From Microcoleus sp. EPA2 (GTDB lineage: Bacteria; Cyanobacteriota; Cyanobacteriia; Cyanobacteriales; Microcoleaceae), in NCBI GenBank assembly GCA_020882975.1, contig JAHRFD010000006.1, positions 62,001 through 126,000 of the forward strand: a stretch of DNA of 64,000 nucleotides, in the 5' to 3' direction. This document shows, piece after piece, positions 26,476 through 36,090 of the stretch; within the stretch, counting starts at the first letter, position 1; each line of letters starts with the position of its first letter. The position numbers were made by a program, and so were the translations under genes. The notes beneath the pieces are model-generated. The model had not been told where the DNA came from, did no database searches, and saw only the letters and a list, made by a program, of their open reading frames with translations.

Positions 26476-26778
26476 TAGTTAGTGTCCATTACTAATTTTA
26501 TCAACCTCAGATTAAGCGTTAGCTTGACGGGGAAGTCTTTCAAGAGTAGGTTTTTTAGATTCCGGGCAAGGAAGAGAGGGAGGGAGAAGGAGAGACGGAG
26601 AGAAGGAGACGGGGAGAAGCAAAAAAGCCCGGATTTCAACTTTTTATGTCTTTAAAATTCGCCACTTACTTACCCTCAATTTCCTAATTATGAAAAACCC
26701 ACTTTTGAGAGAACTGGGGAGTGGGAAATGGGGGAATTCGACGCTTATTAAGTAATCCGATTTTTGTTTCAGCAAAAA
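26476..26778. repeat. Gene-free spacer with polypurine tract
   Basis: No gene is supported. A plus-strand polypurine stretch occupies ~26570-26625. GAGTGGGAA at ~26720 and TTCCCACTC at ~26812 form a widely spaced inverted repeat. Confidence 0.45.
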
Positions 26779-26805
26779 AACACTCTTCAATCCCTACGGA
26801 GTGTT
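26779..26805 (-). terminator. Intrinsic terminator downstream of the 26819 gene
   Basis: AACACTC and GAGTGTT form a 7-bp stem with a 13-nt loop. On the minus strand the stem is followed by a run of T (A run at 26773-26780 on the plus strand). It lies 14 bp after the stop of the minus-strand gene. Confidence 0.8.
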
Positions 26806-26818
26806 CGCCAATTCCCAC

Positions 26819-28060
26819 TCATCTCTTAAATGGCGTCCTTTCTAAATCAAGTTCAGCAACTTTAGCCAGAGCTTCTAAACGCTTGTTTAATGTCTTATGG
26901 CGGGGACATTCTACAGCATACTCGTATTTAGAACCTGTATGTTGAAGTTCCAAAAATTGGCAATCAATTAAGTTGCTCAGGTAGCCGACTAGCTTTTTGA
27001 CAGGTATTAGCCACGCCTTAGCTAGTGCTTTAGTACGGAACCCAATCCAAGCTGTAAAGTAGGAGCCGTCTTCGCTAATTTGATAAGCCACATTGGGCGA
27101 TAATTTAACAATAGGTTCGATGCGGGCAATACCCAAAATTTTGAGTTCTCTCAAGCTGTAACATTGGATTTCTCCGCTGTTCCACAGGATTTGAAATGGA
27201 CGTGGCTCTTCAACATTCAAGCGTTGGACTTTCCCCATTCGTTGAAATCCTTCTCGGTGCTGTAATATGCAATCTCCCTCTCTAAATCCGTAGAATCCTT
27301 GTTTCTTGGCTAGGTTTTCTAACTGCTGCATCCAGGCTTCTTCCCAAGCTATGTCAAAGTCGAGAATTTCATAATTTTCTTCGCTCAATTGTTGAGCTAT
27401 TTTTTCTTTCAATTGCTGTTTTTGGACTGGTATAACGAATTTTAAGAAGTTGTCGGTCACTTCAAGAGCTAAATAGGTCTTAGCTCTGATTCTGAGTTCA
27501 TTGACAGACAAACAGCGGGTATCTTTTAATTGCTGGGGTGCAGGAATATCTATAGTACAACTTGTCGGGTATCCGGGAAACAAATTAAGGGGAAAGCGAT
27601 ACAATTGGTCGAGAGTGGAAATGAGAATGTGGTGTTCGCTCAGCGATTCTACTTTGAAAGGAGTTGCGTTTCCCAATTGTACCTGTTCGGAATTAGCGAG
27701 TACGATGGTTGTGCAAGTTGGAAGTTCTCCAGCAGTTTTTTGAGGGATAAACTGAGGAACGATGGAGATTTTGAGGGCGCGGATTTCGTCGAGGTTATAA
27801 GTCCAAGAAAATGAATCTTCGCCCGAACTTGCGTCCCAAGTAATTGTCACAGGTTTTTCAGTTTTTTTGAGAGAAGTAACAGTACCGTATTGATTGCCAG
27901 TTTTAACAATATCGTTTAACCTGAAGGGATGTTCTTCAGCAGGTGCATCCGGGAGGAAAGGGAAAATTACTGCAACTACTTCTTGGATTTGAGGGGAGTG
28001 CTGGCTGGCTGATTCAGGAAAGGTTTTGTGGGGGTTGATATTAGAGTTGTTAGTATTCAT
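26819..28060 (-). CDS. Hypothetical protein with two KOW/Tudor-like beta-barrel segments
   Basis: The start is probably ATG 28060 (MNTNNSNINPHKT), nine codons inside the longer frame, giving 413 residues. I do not recognise the family. Two similar segments look like small SH3/KOW-type barrels: PFRLNDIVKTGNQYGTVTSL with TITWDASSGEDSFSWTYNLDEI, and FREGDCILQHREGFQRMGKV with FQILWNSGEIQCYSLRELKI. Both have a 'G..V....G..G.V....' then 'I.W..G' pattern. The C-terminal ~100 residues are mixed alpha/beta (TAWIGFRTKALAKAWLIPVKKLVGYL). It may bind nucleic acid. The leader has a TCCC-TAGC-GGGA hairpin 32 nt before the ATG, and an intrinsic terminator follows, so it is likely a single-gene transcript. 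Confidence 0.75.
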   Translation of the reverse strand: MNTNNSNINPHKTFPESASQHSPQIQEVVAVIFPFLPDAPAEEHPFRLNDIVKTGNQYGTVTSLKKTEKPVTITWDASSGEDSFSWTYNLDEIRALKISIVPQFIPQKTAGELPTCTTIVLANSEQVQLGNATPFKVESLSEHHILISTLDQLYRFPLNLFPGYPTSCTIDIPAPQQLKDTRCLSVNELRIRAKTYLALEVTDNFLKFVIPVQKQQLKEKIAQQLSEENYEILDFDIAWEEAWMQQLENLAKKQGFYGFREGDCILQHREGFQRMGKVQRLNVEEPRPFQILWNSGEIQCYSLRELKILGIARIEPIVKLSPNVAYQISEDGSYFTAWIGFRTKALAKAWLIPVKKLVGYLSNLIDCQFLELQHTGSKYEYAVECPRHKTLNKRLEALAKVAELDLERTPFKR

Positions 28061-28091
28061 AACGGTAAAAAGTTGGTTATCCCTCAACTTC

Positions 28092-28103
28092 TCCCGCTAG
28101 GGA
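28092..28103 (-). promoter_or_regulatory. Leader hairpin upstream of the 26819-28060 gene
   Basis: Minus strand TCCC-TAGC-GGGA, a perfect 4-bp stem with a 4-nt loop, starting 32 nt before ATG 28060. Same placement as the hairpins before dnaX, the helicase and the methylase-like gene. Confidence 0.45.
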
Positions 28104-28448
28104 ATAGCTTAAATTTTAGTGATTTTCTCAACCAGTGGTTCTTACTTGAATTGCAGCAAATGACTTGTTAGTAAACTTTAACAAGTCTGATTTTGACAAT
28201 CTATGGAGTTAACAGTACCTAATGAATAAAAAATTTTCCCAGTTATTAGTTGGTTCTATAACTGGGAGAATTTGCGGCAAAGCGGATATTTCATTTCAGG
28301 ACTTACGCAAAAATTGGCTTAACACACTACTCATAGCGGTAACGTGCGCCGAGGAGAACCCTACGGATAGAGTCTGTGGGTAATTCCTGATATTAATCTA
28401 ACGCAAGTATCTCGATTAATTTGATTTCAGACAGAGCTGCATTTGCCG
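28104..28448. repeat. Gene-free spacer with dispersed repeat
   Basis: GGACTTACGCAAAAATTGGC at ~28297 and CCTACGGATAGAGT at ~28361 belong to the same repeat family as the copy near 18693. No gene is supported in the rest. Confidence 0.5.
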
Positions 28449-28643
28449 TTATTCTTTAGGCAAAGTAGGCTTGGGTGGGATGTCAAAAACAATCACAAAT
28501 GTGAATTCTTTGACTAACCGCTGCAAAACCCGAAAATGATCGTCTGCATCCCTCCTCCTGCGAAATCGCGCCACAACAATACGCTGACAATTAGGTAGCA
28601 GCTTAATGATGCACCACGGGTGCAGCTTCTCAAAATAAGTCAT
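28449..28643 (-). CDS. Small conserved cyanobacterial protein (64 aa), function unknown
   Basis: The short frame is supported by an ideal ribosome site, AGGAGG, 6 bases before ATG 28643. Its sequence (IIKLLPNCQRIVVARFRRRRDADDHFRVLQRL, in two stretches, then TFVIVFDIPP) is similar in style to a small protein family I have seen in many cyanobacteria, with a two-strand, one-helix layout and a basic centre. No catalytic residue or membrane segment is visible. The basic RFRRRRD patch could bind nucleic acid. It is upstream of nothing obvious and downstream of the HTH gene pair on the same strand. Confidence 0.75.
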   Translation of the reverse strand: MTYFEKLHPWCIIKLLPNCQRIVVARFRRRRDADDHFRVLQRLVKEFTFVIVFDIPPKPTLPKE

Positions 28644-28784
28644 TTTAACCTCCTGATAACAGTAACAGGTTGCGTTCTTTTTTCAGTGCTTGCCATTACG
28701 CTAGTGAAGAGAAATTCTCAAAGACAGGTCACGCTGATGTTGACAATTAATTAGGTTTGTGGTTCAAACAGCTCAAATTCTCTT

Positions 28785-29099
28785 CTAACGCAGCTTCTTA
28801 TCTTCGGAAGGCGGACACAGCAAGTCCGCCAGTACGTCGGGAATCTCCTCAAAGTGTTCCAGCAGAAAATCCATTAGAGCCAAATGGCGCAAATCTACAG
28901 CAGTAGGAAATCTTCGATTTTTCCCCCGCTTAAACCAACCCTGCACTGTCGAATCAGAGCGGGAACAAATTTCGGCAATTTGCTCGTAACTTACCCCCCA
29001 CTTGACATAAAACTGTTTCGGCGTCATACCCAATTGGCATTGGCTGTAAACCGCAATTAAATTGCGTTCTCTATCTGTCATAGTATGCGGCTTTTTCAT
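28785..29099 (-). CDS. Small helix-turn-helix protein
   Basis: I place the start at ATG 29099 (MKKPHTMTDRERN), with GAGAGG seven bases upstream; 104 residues. A helix-turn-helix is visible at about residues 26-58: MTPKQFYVKWGVSYEQIAEICSRSDSTVQGWFKRG in two stretches. The C-terminus is acidic and hydrophobic (LLEHFEEIPDVLADLLCPPSED). It is likely a DNA-binding regulator. It overlaps the upstream gene (29071-29418) by 29 bp in a different frame, so the two are translated from one message. Confidence 0.75.
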   Translation of the reverse strand: MKKPHTMTDRERNLIAVYSQCQLGMTPKQFYVKWGVSYEQIAEICSRSDSTVQGWFKRGKNRRFPTAVDLRHLALMDFLLEHFEEIPDVLADLLCPPSEDKKLR

Positions 29100-29418
29100 C
29101 CTCACACCTCTCTAAATCTTCCTCCCACGCCGTATCAAATTGACACCAATTCGCACTTTTGGAATTAGAAGCAAGCCAAATTATGTAGCACCACATCCAG
29201 GAGCACTGACGCGGTTCGCAGTTGTAAAATTTGCCGATAACTATTCCCCAATCAGCTTCTTTGCCAACATCAGTCCAGCGCACCATCTCGCCGCACTCAA
29301 AGCGCGGGGGATGAATTTTGGCAAAACTTGCAGGCAACTCAGTTGAAGGTGGTATATCCTTCAAATGTTTTAGTGGCAGTGCCGAAATCAAATCTCGCTT
29401 TGCTTTTGAGATTGACAT
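29071..29418 (-). CDS. Small hypothetical protein, co-transcribed with HTH gene
   Basis: The 115-residue protein has a central beta-rich part, PPRFECGEMVRWTDVGKEADWGIVIGKFYN, that resembles small barrel domains (GxxVRW...WGxVIG), then an aromatic and Cys-rich segment (CEPRQCSWMWCYIIWL) and an acidic C-terminus. I cannot name a family. Its 3' end overlaps the following HTH gene by 29 bp, indicating translational coupling. A GTGC-ATCGA-GCAC palindrome lies 13 bp upstream of the ATG and could be an operator for its partner. Confidence 0.65.
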   Translation of the reverse strand: MSISKAKRDLISALPLKHLKDIPPSTELPASFAKIHPPRFECGEMVRWTDVGKEADWGIVIGKFYNCEPRQCSWMWCYIIWLASNSKSANWCQFDTAWEEDLERCEDEKAAYYDR

Positions 29419-29800
29419 GAGTTTTTAACTGTGCATCGAGCACCTGATTTGTTTTGATAGGTTTTCAGGTCAATTTCTTGATAAAGAAATTGCAGCGCGA
29501 CATCTCCTTAAATCAATCAATTGGAATTTAGATTTGACGGACTATTTTCAAAGCTCAACTCTGGCTAAGCTATCAGTTTTTGGAGATACTGCCCAATCGC
29601 GTTGATCTCGTTTCCGCTTGCAGCCGACTTGTATAGTAAAGGTGTAATAGCAAAAAAGGTTGCAGGTAAAATTAAACAATAGTAGAATTAGATTACTGAC
29701 TAATAATTCTCTTAGCGCGGTGTTATGAACGCCCAAAAATCTGTTACTTTCAGAACGTAAAGCATGAAACATAGGTCGGATTTTATACAATAGGTGAATA
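29419..29800. promoter_or_regulatory. Spacer with the probable promoter of the 26-kb conflict operon
   Basis: No gene is present. It separates the minus-strand HTH pair from the plus-strand 11-gene run, so promoters for both directions should lie here. TATACAAT near 29785 could be a -10 box, and TAGGT at ~29790 is a possible ribosome site for ATG 29801. No clear -35 box or operator was found. Confidence 0.4.
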
Positions 29801-32800
29801 ATGGATGAACAGCGCCGCCAAGCATATCTGGAATTGACTCAAGAGTTACTTAGCTACAACTCCAATCTCGCATCGGCAATTTTGGAAGAAAGGCGAGAAT
29901 GGGTGGATGATGGCTGGGTAGAAATGCTAGAACAAACAGCGGATCGCATAGCCGAACAAGGTAACTTGAAGGGAGTTAAAAAGATTTATGCGTTGCGAGA
30001 TTATGCAGCTCAATTGGTTGCGCTTGAAAATGTCAAGACTGCCTTGCCTTTTTGGAATGAAGTGTGGTTGAAGATTTTAGAAAGCCAATGCGATCCTCAA
30101 GCGATCGCATCCCTGTTGCAGCCTAATCTAAATAAGCTCAACGATCGCTTAGCTGAAACCATACAATACTGGGCAGCTAGCACTTTACCCCTTGCAGTAC
30201 CGGAGTCAAGATTTGCAATCGCCGGATTGCTTGTTAACTTTAGCAATCAGATGTTTAAGTTTCCCTTGGGGAGCAGGGCAAGTAACCTGGAAATCGCGAT
30301 CGCAGGTTATGAAGTCGGTTTGGAAGTGCTTACTGAAGACCAGTTTCCAGAACAGTGGGCGATCTCGCAAAATAGTCTGGCTGTCGCTTACAACAATCGT
30401 ATTCGCGGCGAGCTATCCGCGAATTTAGAGCAAGCGATCTCTTGCTATCAAAATGCCCTTCGAGTCTTCACTCAAGAGGTGTTTCCCCAAGAGTGGGCAA
30501 TGCTCCAGAACAATTTTGGAACGGCTTACAGTGCTAGAATTTTAGGCGATCGATCGGCTAACTTAGAGCAGGCAATTATCTGTCACAAAAACGCCTTACA
30601 AATCTACACTTACAAGGCTTTTCCTATAAACTGGGCTATGGCACAACATAATTTGGGAGTAGCATACAGGTCTAGAATTGAGGGGGAACAGGCTGATAAT
30701 TTGGAGCAGGCGATCGCTTATTTTCGTCGCAGTCTTAGGGTTCGTACTCGTAGTGTTTTTGGGCAAGAATGGGCAGATACTCAGAAAAATCTGGGGATAG
30801 TTTACAGCGAACGCCAACGAGGAACGCGAAGTAAGAACTTGGAACGTGCTATTAATTATTTGCAAAATGCCCTGCAAATTTTTACTCCAACTGATTTTCC
30901 AGAAAAATGGGCAGAAACTCAGAAGAGTTTAGGCGTCGCATATTGGCAACGTCTTGAAGGGCAACAATCGGAAAATTTAGAAAAAGCAATCGTCTGTTAT
31001 CAGAATGCCCTACAAATCTACACCCAAACAGAATTTCCAGCATCTTGGGCTGAAACTCAAAATGCCTTAGCTGTGGCTTACAGCAATGGCACTCTGGGTA
31101 AACGGAAGCAATATTTAGAAAAAGCCATCAATTGTTGTCAGGCGGCATTACAAGTACGCACTGCCGTTGCTTTCCCTTACCTTTATGCCGAAACTCAACT
31201 TAATTTGGGGTTGATTTATCAAGAGAGCAAGCAGTTAGAATTAGCTTATTCTGCCTTTGCAGTAGCAATCGATATAGTAGAATCTTTGCGAGGTGAAATT
31301 ATTTCAGGAGATGTTACTAAGCGCAAGTTGGCTGAAGAATGGCATCTCCTTTATTTAAATATAGTAGAAGTTTGTCTTGAGTTAGCTGTTGCTGAATCGT
31401 ACTATATTGCAAAAGCGATCGCCTATGTTGAACGTAGCAAAACCCAAACTTTAGTAGAACTAATTCTCAGTCGCGATATTAACCGCATTTTTCCTCCAGA
31501 GGTTGCCAACGAGTTACAACAGATACAAGACGAAATTATACAAGGACAAAACTGCATCCAATTAGGGGGAACTTCTAACTCTGTAGATTTATCTCAAAGT
31601 CTCCAGAAATTGCGACAGCAGCGCAATCAGATACAAAATCGCTACTTAGCTGTGGGTTCAGGTTTTGATTTATCTTCTTTATGCAAAAGTTTGGATTGCC
31701 ACACAGCGATTATTGAATGGTTTATTGCCGACGGAAAATTTTTCACATTTATCCTCACATCGAAAAATCATTCTCCCTTTCTTGACACCAGTGAGATTGC
31801 AAGCCGTAAAATTCTCTCATTTGAAGAAAACCAGTGGCAGCTTTCAGTATTCCAGTCTAGTACAGAAGAATGGGAAGCATTAACGACTTGGTTAGGAGAA
31901 TATTTAAAAGATTATTACGAGGATAAAAATAGTTGGCTCGAACGACTGACGCCGCGTCTCGCTAGACTTGCCAAAATTTGGCACGTCGAATGCATCATCA
32001 AGCAGTTGCCCAAAAACTGCGATCAGTTAATTCTTATCCCCCATCGGTATTTGCATTTTTTACCAATTCATGCGTTACCTGTATCCTCGAATACTCTCAT
32101 AGATTTATTTTACGGAGGAGTTCGTTACGCCCCCAGTTGCCAGCTTTTGCAACTAGCTGAAGCACGACAGCGACCTAACTTGACTAACCTCTTAGCTATT
32201 CAAAATCCTACAAACGATCTTGCCTATGCTGATAGCGAAGTTCAAGGAATTACCTGCAAGTTTGAGAGCTCGTCTGTCTTCAAAAGCAATGAAGTAACTA
32301 AATCTATAATGAGTAACAACAGTCTAAAAAATGCCCACTGCATCCACTTTGCTTGTCACGGCTTTTTTGATTTTGTATCGCCCTTAGAATCTGGGTTGCA
32401 ATTAGCAGATGGGTTGCTAACATTAGCAGAAATTTTATCGCTAGACTTGCAGCAGACACGCCTTGTTACTCTTTCAGCTTGCGAAACAGGTTTAAGCGAA
32501 CTTGATAGCATCAGTGATGAATATACGGGTTTGCCCAGTGGTTTTCTATACGCTGGTACTCCCAGCGTTGTAAGTTCTCTTTGGGAAGTCAGCGATATAT
32601 CCACGACATTCTTAATAACCAAGTTTTATGATAATTTGCAACAGGGATTATCCGTCGCGGTGGGGCTCAATCAAGCTCAACGCTGGTTGCGAGACGCTAC
32701 TGGAGATGAGTTACAACAGTGGATGGAAGAACAACAGTTGCCGTTGAATCCTACGCTGAAGATGTCGCTGCAACGGCGGTTTAGGCAGAATCGATATCCG

Positions 32801-32848
32801 TTTCAGTCTTCTTTTTATTGGGCAGCATTTTGTGCGGTAGGTCAATGA
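29801..32848 (+). CDS. CHAT-domain peptidase with TPR-like repeats, paralogue 1
   Basis: The 1015-residue protein has an N-terminal helical domain (residues 1-~175, starting MDEQRRQAYLELTQELL). Six 46-residue TPR-like repeats follow (~180-470; pattern WAxxQxNLGxAYxxRIxGxxxxNLEQAI, ending in ALQxxTxxxFP), then a helical linker and a C-terminal CHAT caspase-like peptidase domain (~640-1015). The catalytic dyad is intact: His853 in HFACHG and Cys894 in LSACETG. CHAT domains are cysteine peptidases related to separase and caspases that, in TPR-CHAT, act as effectors of defence systems. The stop is two bases before the start of the next paralogue, with no ribosome site between, so translation is probably coupled. 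It is the first gene of an 11-gene run. Confidence 0.9.
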   Translation: MDEQRRQAYLELTQELLSYNSNLASAILEERREWVDDGWVEMLEQTADRIAEQGNLKGVKKIYALRDYAAQLVALENVKTALPFWNEVWLKILESQCDPQAIASLLQPNLNKLNDRLAETIQYWAASTLPLAVPESRFAIAGLLVNFSNQMFKFPLGSRASNLEIAIAGYEVGLEVLTEDQFPEQWAISQNSLAVAYNNRIRGELSANLEQAISCYQNALRVFTQEVFPQEWAMLQNNFGTAYSARILGDRSANLEQAIICHKNALQIYTYKAFPINWAMAQHNLGVAYRSRIEGEQADNLEQAIAYFRRSLRVRTRSVFGQEWADTQKNLGIVYSERQRGTRSKNLERAINYLQNALQIFTPTDFPEKWAETQKSLGVAYWQRLEGQQSENLEKAIVCYQNALQIYTQTEFPASWAETQNALAVAYSNGTLGKRKQYLEKAINCCQAALQVRTAVAFPYLYAETQLNLGLIYQESKQLELAYSAFAVAIDIVESLRGEIISGDVTKRKLAEEWHLLYLNIVEVCLELAVAESYYIAKAIAYVERSKTQTLVELILSRDINRIFPPEVANELQQIQDEIIQGQNCIQLGGTSNSVDLSQSLQKLRQQRNQIQNRYLAVGSGFDLSSLCKSLDCHTAIIEWFIADGKFFTFILTSKNHSPFLDTSEIASRKILSFEENQWQLSVFQSSTEEWEALTTWLGEYLKDYYEDKNSWLERLTPRLARLAKIWHVECIIKQLPKNCDQLILIPHRYLHFLPIHALPVSSNTLIDLFYGGVRYAPSCQLLQLAEARQRPNLTNLLAIQNPTNDLAYADSEVQGITCKFESSSVFKSNEVTKSIMSNNSLKNAHCIHFACHGFFDFVSPLESGLQLADGLLTLAEILSLDLQQTRLVTLSACETGLSELDSISDEYTGLPSGFLYAGTPSVVSSLWEVSDISTTFLITKFYDNLQQGLSVAVGLNQAQRWLRDATGDELQQWMEEQQLPLNPTLKMSLQRRFRQNRYPFQSSFYWAAFCAVGQ

Positions 32849-32850
32849 TT

Positions 32851-35800
32851 ATGGATAAACAACGCCAAGAAGCGTATCTAAATTTGATTCACCAGTTACT
32901 CATTAGTCCTTCTGAGCTAGAGGAGGCGATTTTGATAAAAAATTCACATTTAATTGATGCTGGATTGATACAGAAGCTGGAGCAAGAAGCTGAAATTATA
33001 AAAAAAAGAGGACATCTCCATGAAGCTAATTTTTTAATGAATATTGCTACTAGATTAATTAATGCAATGCAGCTTTCATCAGAGCAATCTGCTTCTTTAT
33101 CATTAATCAAGCAGGTTTTGGTGGCAGCTCATCATGTTAGCGACGAGCGGCAATTTTTATACTTGTTACTTCAGAATAACATAGATAAACTTAATCATAC
33201 TTTTGTGTCCTTATTAAAATCATGGACAAGCTCTATCTTACAAAAAATAACTCTTAATGCAGCACATGAATTAGCAGCGGATATTGGACTATTCAGTAAC
33301 TTTTTATTTGGATTTGAACTAGGAGTTCGAGCAGAAAATATAGAAATTGTTATAACAGGCTATGAGATTGCAGCTAAAATTTTTTGGGAGACAAAATCTT
33401 TACAAAATTGGGCAAATACTCAATATAATCTGGGTAATACTTACTGCGAACGCATTCGAGGTGACAAGCCAGATAATCTAGAATTAGCAATTAACCATTA
33501 CCTAGCAGCCTTAAGTATTCAAAACAGGGACGAATGTCCAAAAGAATGGGCTTTGACAAAAAACAGTTTAGGAACTGCATATCTCGAACGCATTCAGGAA
33601 GAGAAAGCAAAAAATTTAGAATTAGGAATTAAATGTTTTTATGAAGCTTTGACCGTACATACCCAAATAGAATTTCCACAATATTTTGCAAATATTAAAA
33701 CCAATTTAAGTGAGGCATATCGAAATCGAATTCTTGGAGAAAAAGCTGATAATTTGGAAAAATCAATTGAATTTGGTTTAGCTGCTTTAAAAGTGTACAG
33801 CTATGAAGACTTTCCTGACGATTGGGGAAAAACTCAAATTAGTCTTGGTAATGCTTACGCTCACCGTATCCGAGGAGACAAAGCTGATAATTTAGAAAAA
33901 GCCATCCATTACTTATCATCTGCTTCGGAAACTATTAAACGCGAAAAATTCCCCCAAGAGTCGGCAAAGCTTCAACACAATCTCGGTGCTGCTTACCTTC
34001 ATCGCCTTCGGGGAAATAAATCAACAAATCGGGAAGAAGCCATTAGTTATATTTCTATAGCCTTGGAAGTATTTAACCGTTCTGATTTTCCCGAAGTATG
34101 GGCAAGAGGTCAAAATAGTTTAAGTTTAATCTACACTTACCGAATCCAAGGAGACAAGGAAGAAAACTTAGAAAAGGCAATTTGCTATTCTTTATCTGCT
34201 TTGGAGGTACTCAACCGCAAAGTTTTTCCTCAATACTGGGCAGAGAGCCAGCAAAATCAGGGGCTTGCTTATTATTTAGCCTACCACCACAGCAGGCAAA
34301 GCCAAGATATAGAAAAAGAAAAATTGAAATCAGCAATTTTTTGTTTTTGTAAAGCATTAGAAGTACGCACTTATGAAGCTTTCCCCCAAGACCATATAAA
34401 CACGCAATTTTGTCTGGGTATAGCCTACCGAGAAGCGAGTCAGTGGATTGATGCCTACAATGCCTTTTTCGCTGCTATTAATAGTATTGAGTCCCTACGA
34501 TATGAAATTACTTATGGCTCTGATAGAGAAGAAGATAAACAGAAGTTAGCTGAAGATTGGAATAACCTTTATGGGTGTATGGTGGAAGTTTGTCTAAAAC
34601 TGGACAATGCTACAGAAGCAATAGAATACGTTGAACGCAGCAAAACCCGAAACTTAGTTGAGCTTATCCTCACACGCGATCGCCACACTATCTTCCCCGC
34701 AGAAGTGGTAACTCAACTAGATCGACTTCGAGATGAAATCGCCAGCGGTCAGTACGAACTCCAAAATGCCACCGCAAAAGATCCAACTACTTTAGCCCAA
34801 CATCTCCAACAGCTTCGACAGCAGCGCAACGAATTGCAAGATCGATATCTGCCAATCGGTTCTGGTTTTCAGCTTGACCCATGCCGGTTAGCTCTGAGCG
34901 ATCGCACTGCAATTGTTGAATTTTACATTACAACCGATAAGCTACTCGTCTTCATTATTACCAACCAAACCCAACAACCTATCGTTTTATCACCCGATTT
35001 AATAAACCAAAACAAATTAGCAAATTGGGCAAACAGCTATCTGAAAGCCTATAGTAACAAAAAATCTCACTGGCAGCGCCGTTTAACTACCCGCTTACAT
35101 CTGTTGGCAAAAATTCTGCATATTGATGAAATTGTTGAGCAAATTCCAACAGAGTGCGACAAGTTAATTCTAATTCCCCATCGCTACTTACATTTACTAC
35201 CTCTTCATGCTTTGCCACTTGAGGGAGATTCCAACCTTTTTGAGAGATTTCCTGAAGGAGTCAGCTATGCCCCTAGCTGTCAATTACAGCAACTCGCTCA
35301 AACTCGACAACGCCCAGAATTTACTCACCTATTTGCCGTTCAAAACCCAACTAATTCCGGGAAACCATTGAGTTATGCTGATGTAGAAGTCGAAGCAATT
35401 CAAAACTACTTTAACGCTAGGACTATTTTCAAAAAGGAAATAGCAACCAAAGAAGCTGTTGAGGATACTTCTCTTAATACTGTTCACTGCGCTCACTTTA
35501 GCTGTCACGGCTACTTTAACGGAACGGAACCGCGCAAATCTGCCCTCCTCCTAGCTGATTCCCAGCTAAATTCTGCACCGACACAATCCGATGTAGAAAA
35601 TTATATCAGTGTGGAAAATGGTGGCGTACTTGACCTAAATAAGTGTCTTACTTTAGATAGCATTTTCACTCTGAATCTAGAACAATGTCGGCTCGTCACT
35701 CTATCTGCTTGCGAAACCGGATTGATTGATTTTCGGAATACCAGCGACGAATATATTGGCTTGCCCAGTGGTTTCCTTTTTGCAGGTGCTTCTAGTGTAG

Positions 35801-36084
35801 TTAGTTCTCTTTGGAGGGTGAATGACTTATCGAGTGCTTTTTTGATGATTCGGTTTTATCAAAATTTACAAAATGGTTTGACTGTGGGTTTGGCGCTCAA
35901 TCAATCTCAGCTCTGGTTAAAGGATTTAACCAAAAGGGCTTTGGAAATATGGATTGAAGAAAACCAGTTACCATTGAAACCAGCCGTTAGGATGGATCTG
36001 CGTCGTCGTCTTTATAAGTTAGAGGATGATGTCCAACCTTTTAAATCGCCCTTTTATTGGGCAGCATTTTGTGCGGTTGGTTAG
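32851..36084 (+). CDS. CHAT-domain peptidase with TPR-like repeats, paralogue 2
   Basis: ATG 32851 (MDKQRQEAYLNLIHQLL) is the conserved start of this family, although the frame is open from 32818. The protein has 1077 residues with the same N-terminal helical domain, about seven 46-residue repeats (~190-520; the last has a 10-residue insertion) and the CHAT domain. The dyad is His886 (HFSCHG) and Cys954 (LSACETG). The stretch between the two catalytic motifs is ~27 residues longer than in paralogue 1, as in paralogue 5, with an insert around VENYISVENGGVLDLNKCLTL. Codon use is more AT-rich than in paralogues 3-5, suggesting it diverged earlier or came by a different route. A remnant of a further copy follows directly. 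Confidence 0.9.
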   Translation: MDKQRQEAYLNLIHQLLISPSELEEAILIKNSHLIDAGLIQKLEQEAEIIKKRGHLHEANFLMNIATRLINAMQLSSEQSASLSLIKQVLVAAHHVSDERQFLYLLLQNNIDKLNHTFVSLLKSWTSSILQKITLNAAHELAADIGLFSNFLFGFELGVRAENIEIVITGYEIAAKIFWETKSLQNWANTQYNLGNTYCERIRGDKPDNLELAINHYLAALSIQNRDECPKEWALTKNSLGTAYLERIQEEKAKNLELGIKCFYEALTVHTQIEFPQYFANIKTNLSEAYRNRILGEKADNLEKSIEFGLAALKVYSYEDFPDDWGKTQISLGNAYAHRIRGDKADNLEKAIHYLSSASETIKREKFPQESAKLQHNLGAAYLHRLRGNKSTNREEAISYISIALEVFNRSDFPEVWARGQNSLSLIYTYRIQGDKEENLEKAICYSLSALEVLNRKVFPQYWAESQQNQGLAYYLAYHHSRQSQDIEKEKLKSAIFCFCKALEVRTYEAFPQDHINTQFCLGIAYREASQWIDAYNAFFAAINSIESLRYEITYGSDREEDKQKLAEDWNNLYGCMVEVCLKLDNATEAIEYVERSKTRNLVELILTRDRHTIFPAEVVTQLDRLRDEIASGQYELQNATAKDPTTLAQHLQQLRQQRNELQDRYLPIGSGFQLDPCRLALSDRTAIVEFYITTDKLLVFIITNQTQQPIVLSPDLINQNKLANWANSYLKAYSNKKSHWQRRLTTRLHLLAKILHIDEIVEQIPTECDKLILIPHRYLHLLPLHALPLEGDSNLFERFPEGVSYAPSCQLQQLAQTRQRPEFTHLFAVQNPTNSGKPLSYADVEVEAIQNYFNARTIFKKEIATKEAVEDTSLNTVHCAHFSCHGYFNGTEPRKSALLLADSQLNSAPTQSDVENYISVENGGVLDLNKCLTLDSIFTLNLEQCRLVTLSACETGLIDFRNTSDEYIGLPSGFLFAGASSVVSSLWRVNDLSSAFLMIRFYQNLQNGLTVGLALNQSQLWLKDLTKRALEIWIEENQLPLKPAVRMDLRRRLYKLEDDVQPFKSPFYWAAFCAVG

Positions 36085-36090
36085 TGGCTT

